Positions 38,401-38,454 of a stretch of 38,454 nt of DNA are shown here, piece by piece. The DNA lies in IMG/VR virus record IMGVR_UViG_3300046516_000176, positions 1 through 38,454 of that record. The stretch is one strand, 5' to 3'. Origin of the DNA: a virus. Made by a program: the position numbers and the translations under genes. The notes beneath the pieces are model-generated. The model was given only the letters and a program-made list of their open reading frames with translations, was not told the DNA's origin and did not search any database. Every line of letters begins with the position of its first letter. Within the stretch, counting starts at the first letter, position 1.

Positions 38401-38454
38401 TCATGGTCGCAGCAGCAGTAGCCGGCGCAGCAGTCGTCGGGGGCGTGGCGTCGG
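38330..38454. repeat. terminal direct repeat, right copy
   Basis: Copy of bases 1-125 with five differences, all in the ejection-gene part. Four fall at third codon positions without changing the protein; the fifth is the last base, at a first codon position. Confidence 0.9.
38403..38454 (+). CDS. DNA-ejection protein 1, N-terminal fragment cut by the window edge
   Basis: The first 17 codons of the gene that is complete at 74-829, with four synonymous changes and one base change at the very end. It is present twice only because a circular molecule was cut. Confidence 0.85.
   Translation, partial: MVAAAVAGAAVVGGVAS

Noticed and set aside
1-38454. CRISPR array, insertion sequence or rRNA
   Set aside because: No repeat-spacer series, transposase or rRNA-like sequence was seen on either strand.

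Overview
The window looks like the complete genome of a temperate, P22-like podovirus, in free or excised circular form. The last 125 bases (38330-38454) repeat the first 125 with five differences, so the molecule closes on itself and position 1 is an arbitrary cut. High GC content and protein families typical of Burkholderia, Paraburkholderia and Caballeronia phages suggest a Burkholderiaceae host; this is inference from remembered family resemblance, not a database search.

Late genes run rightward from about 27250 through the end and on into 1-9993. In order they are: disordered protein, small and large terminase, P22-type portal, small structural protein, scaffold, P22-type coat, head protein, gp4-like and gp10-like head-closure proteins, minor tail proteins, a 2-oxoglutarate oxygenase, a GNAT acetyltransferase, three DNA-ejection proteins (the last with a lytic transglycosylase domain), tailspike, a lysis cassette (T7-type holin, GH108 endolysin, second membrane protein, small conserved protein), and a Gly-rich fibre-like protein with a signal peptide.

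The leftward part, 9898-11393, holds lysogenic-conversion candidates: an acyltransferase-3 membrane protein and an RMF-like protein. A long leftward early operon (21874 to 11707) reads from a promoter at about 21910-21937 through tiny membrane proteins, RecE-like exonuclease, RecT, a homing HNH-AP2 endonuclease, a C5-cytosine methyltransferase with a second recognisable frame nested in it, many small accessory genes, and a serine integrase. A 48-bp attP candidate lies inside the 3' end of the integrase gene and carries 20 bp resembling the 3' end of initiator tRNA-Met.

The switch region (21909-22716) has a repressor without a peptidase domain, a YdaS/Cro-like protein, divergent promoters, and five 18-bp operators of one consensus (GTTTAG-N6-CTAAAC). 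The rightward early operon (22716-26957) carries cro, a CII-like regulator, a DUF1376-type replication protein whose coding sequence holds an iteron array (probable origin), a RuvC-like resolvase and small genes, ending at two strong terminators before the late genes.

The most interesting points are the operator set with an apparently leaderless repressor, the intragenic iterons, the attP inside the integrase gene that would swap the enzyme's C-terminus on integration, the dual-frame methyltransferase locus, and the homing-gene insertion marked by a 12-bp repeat.
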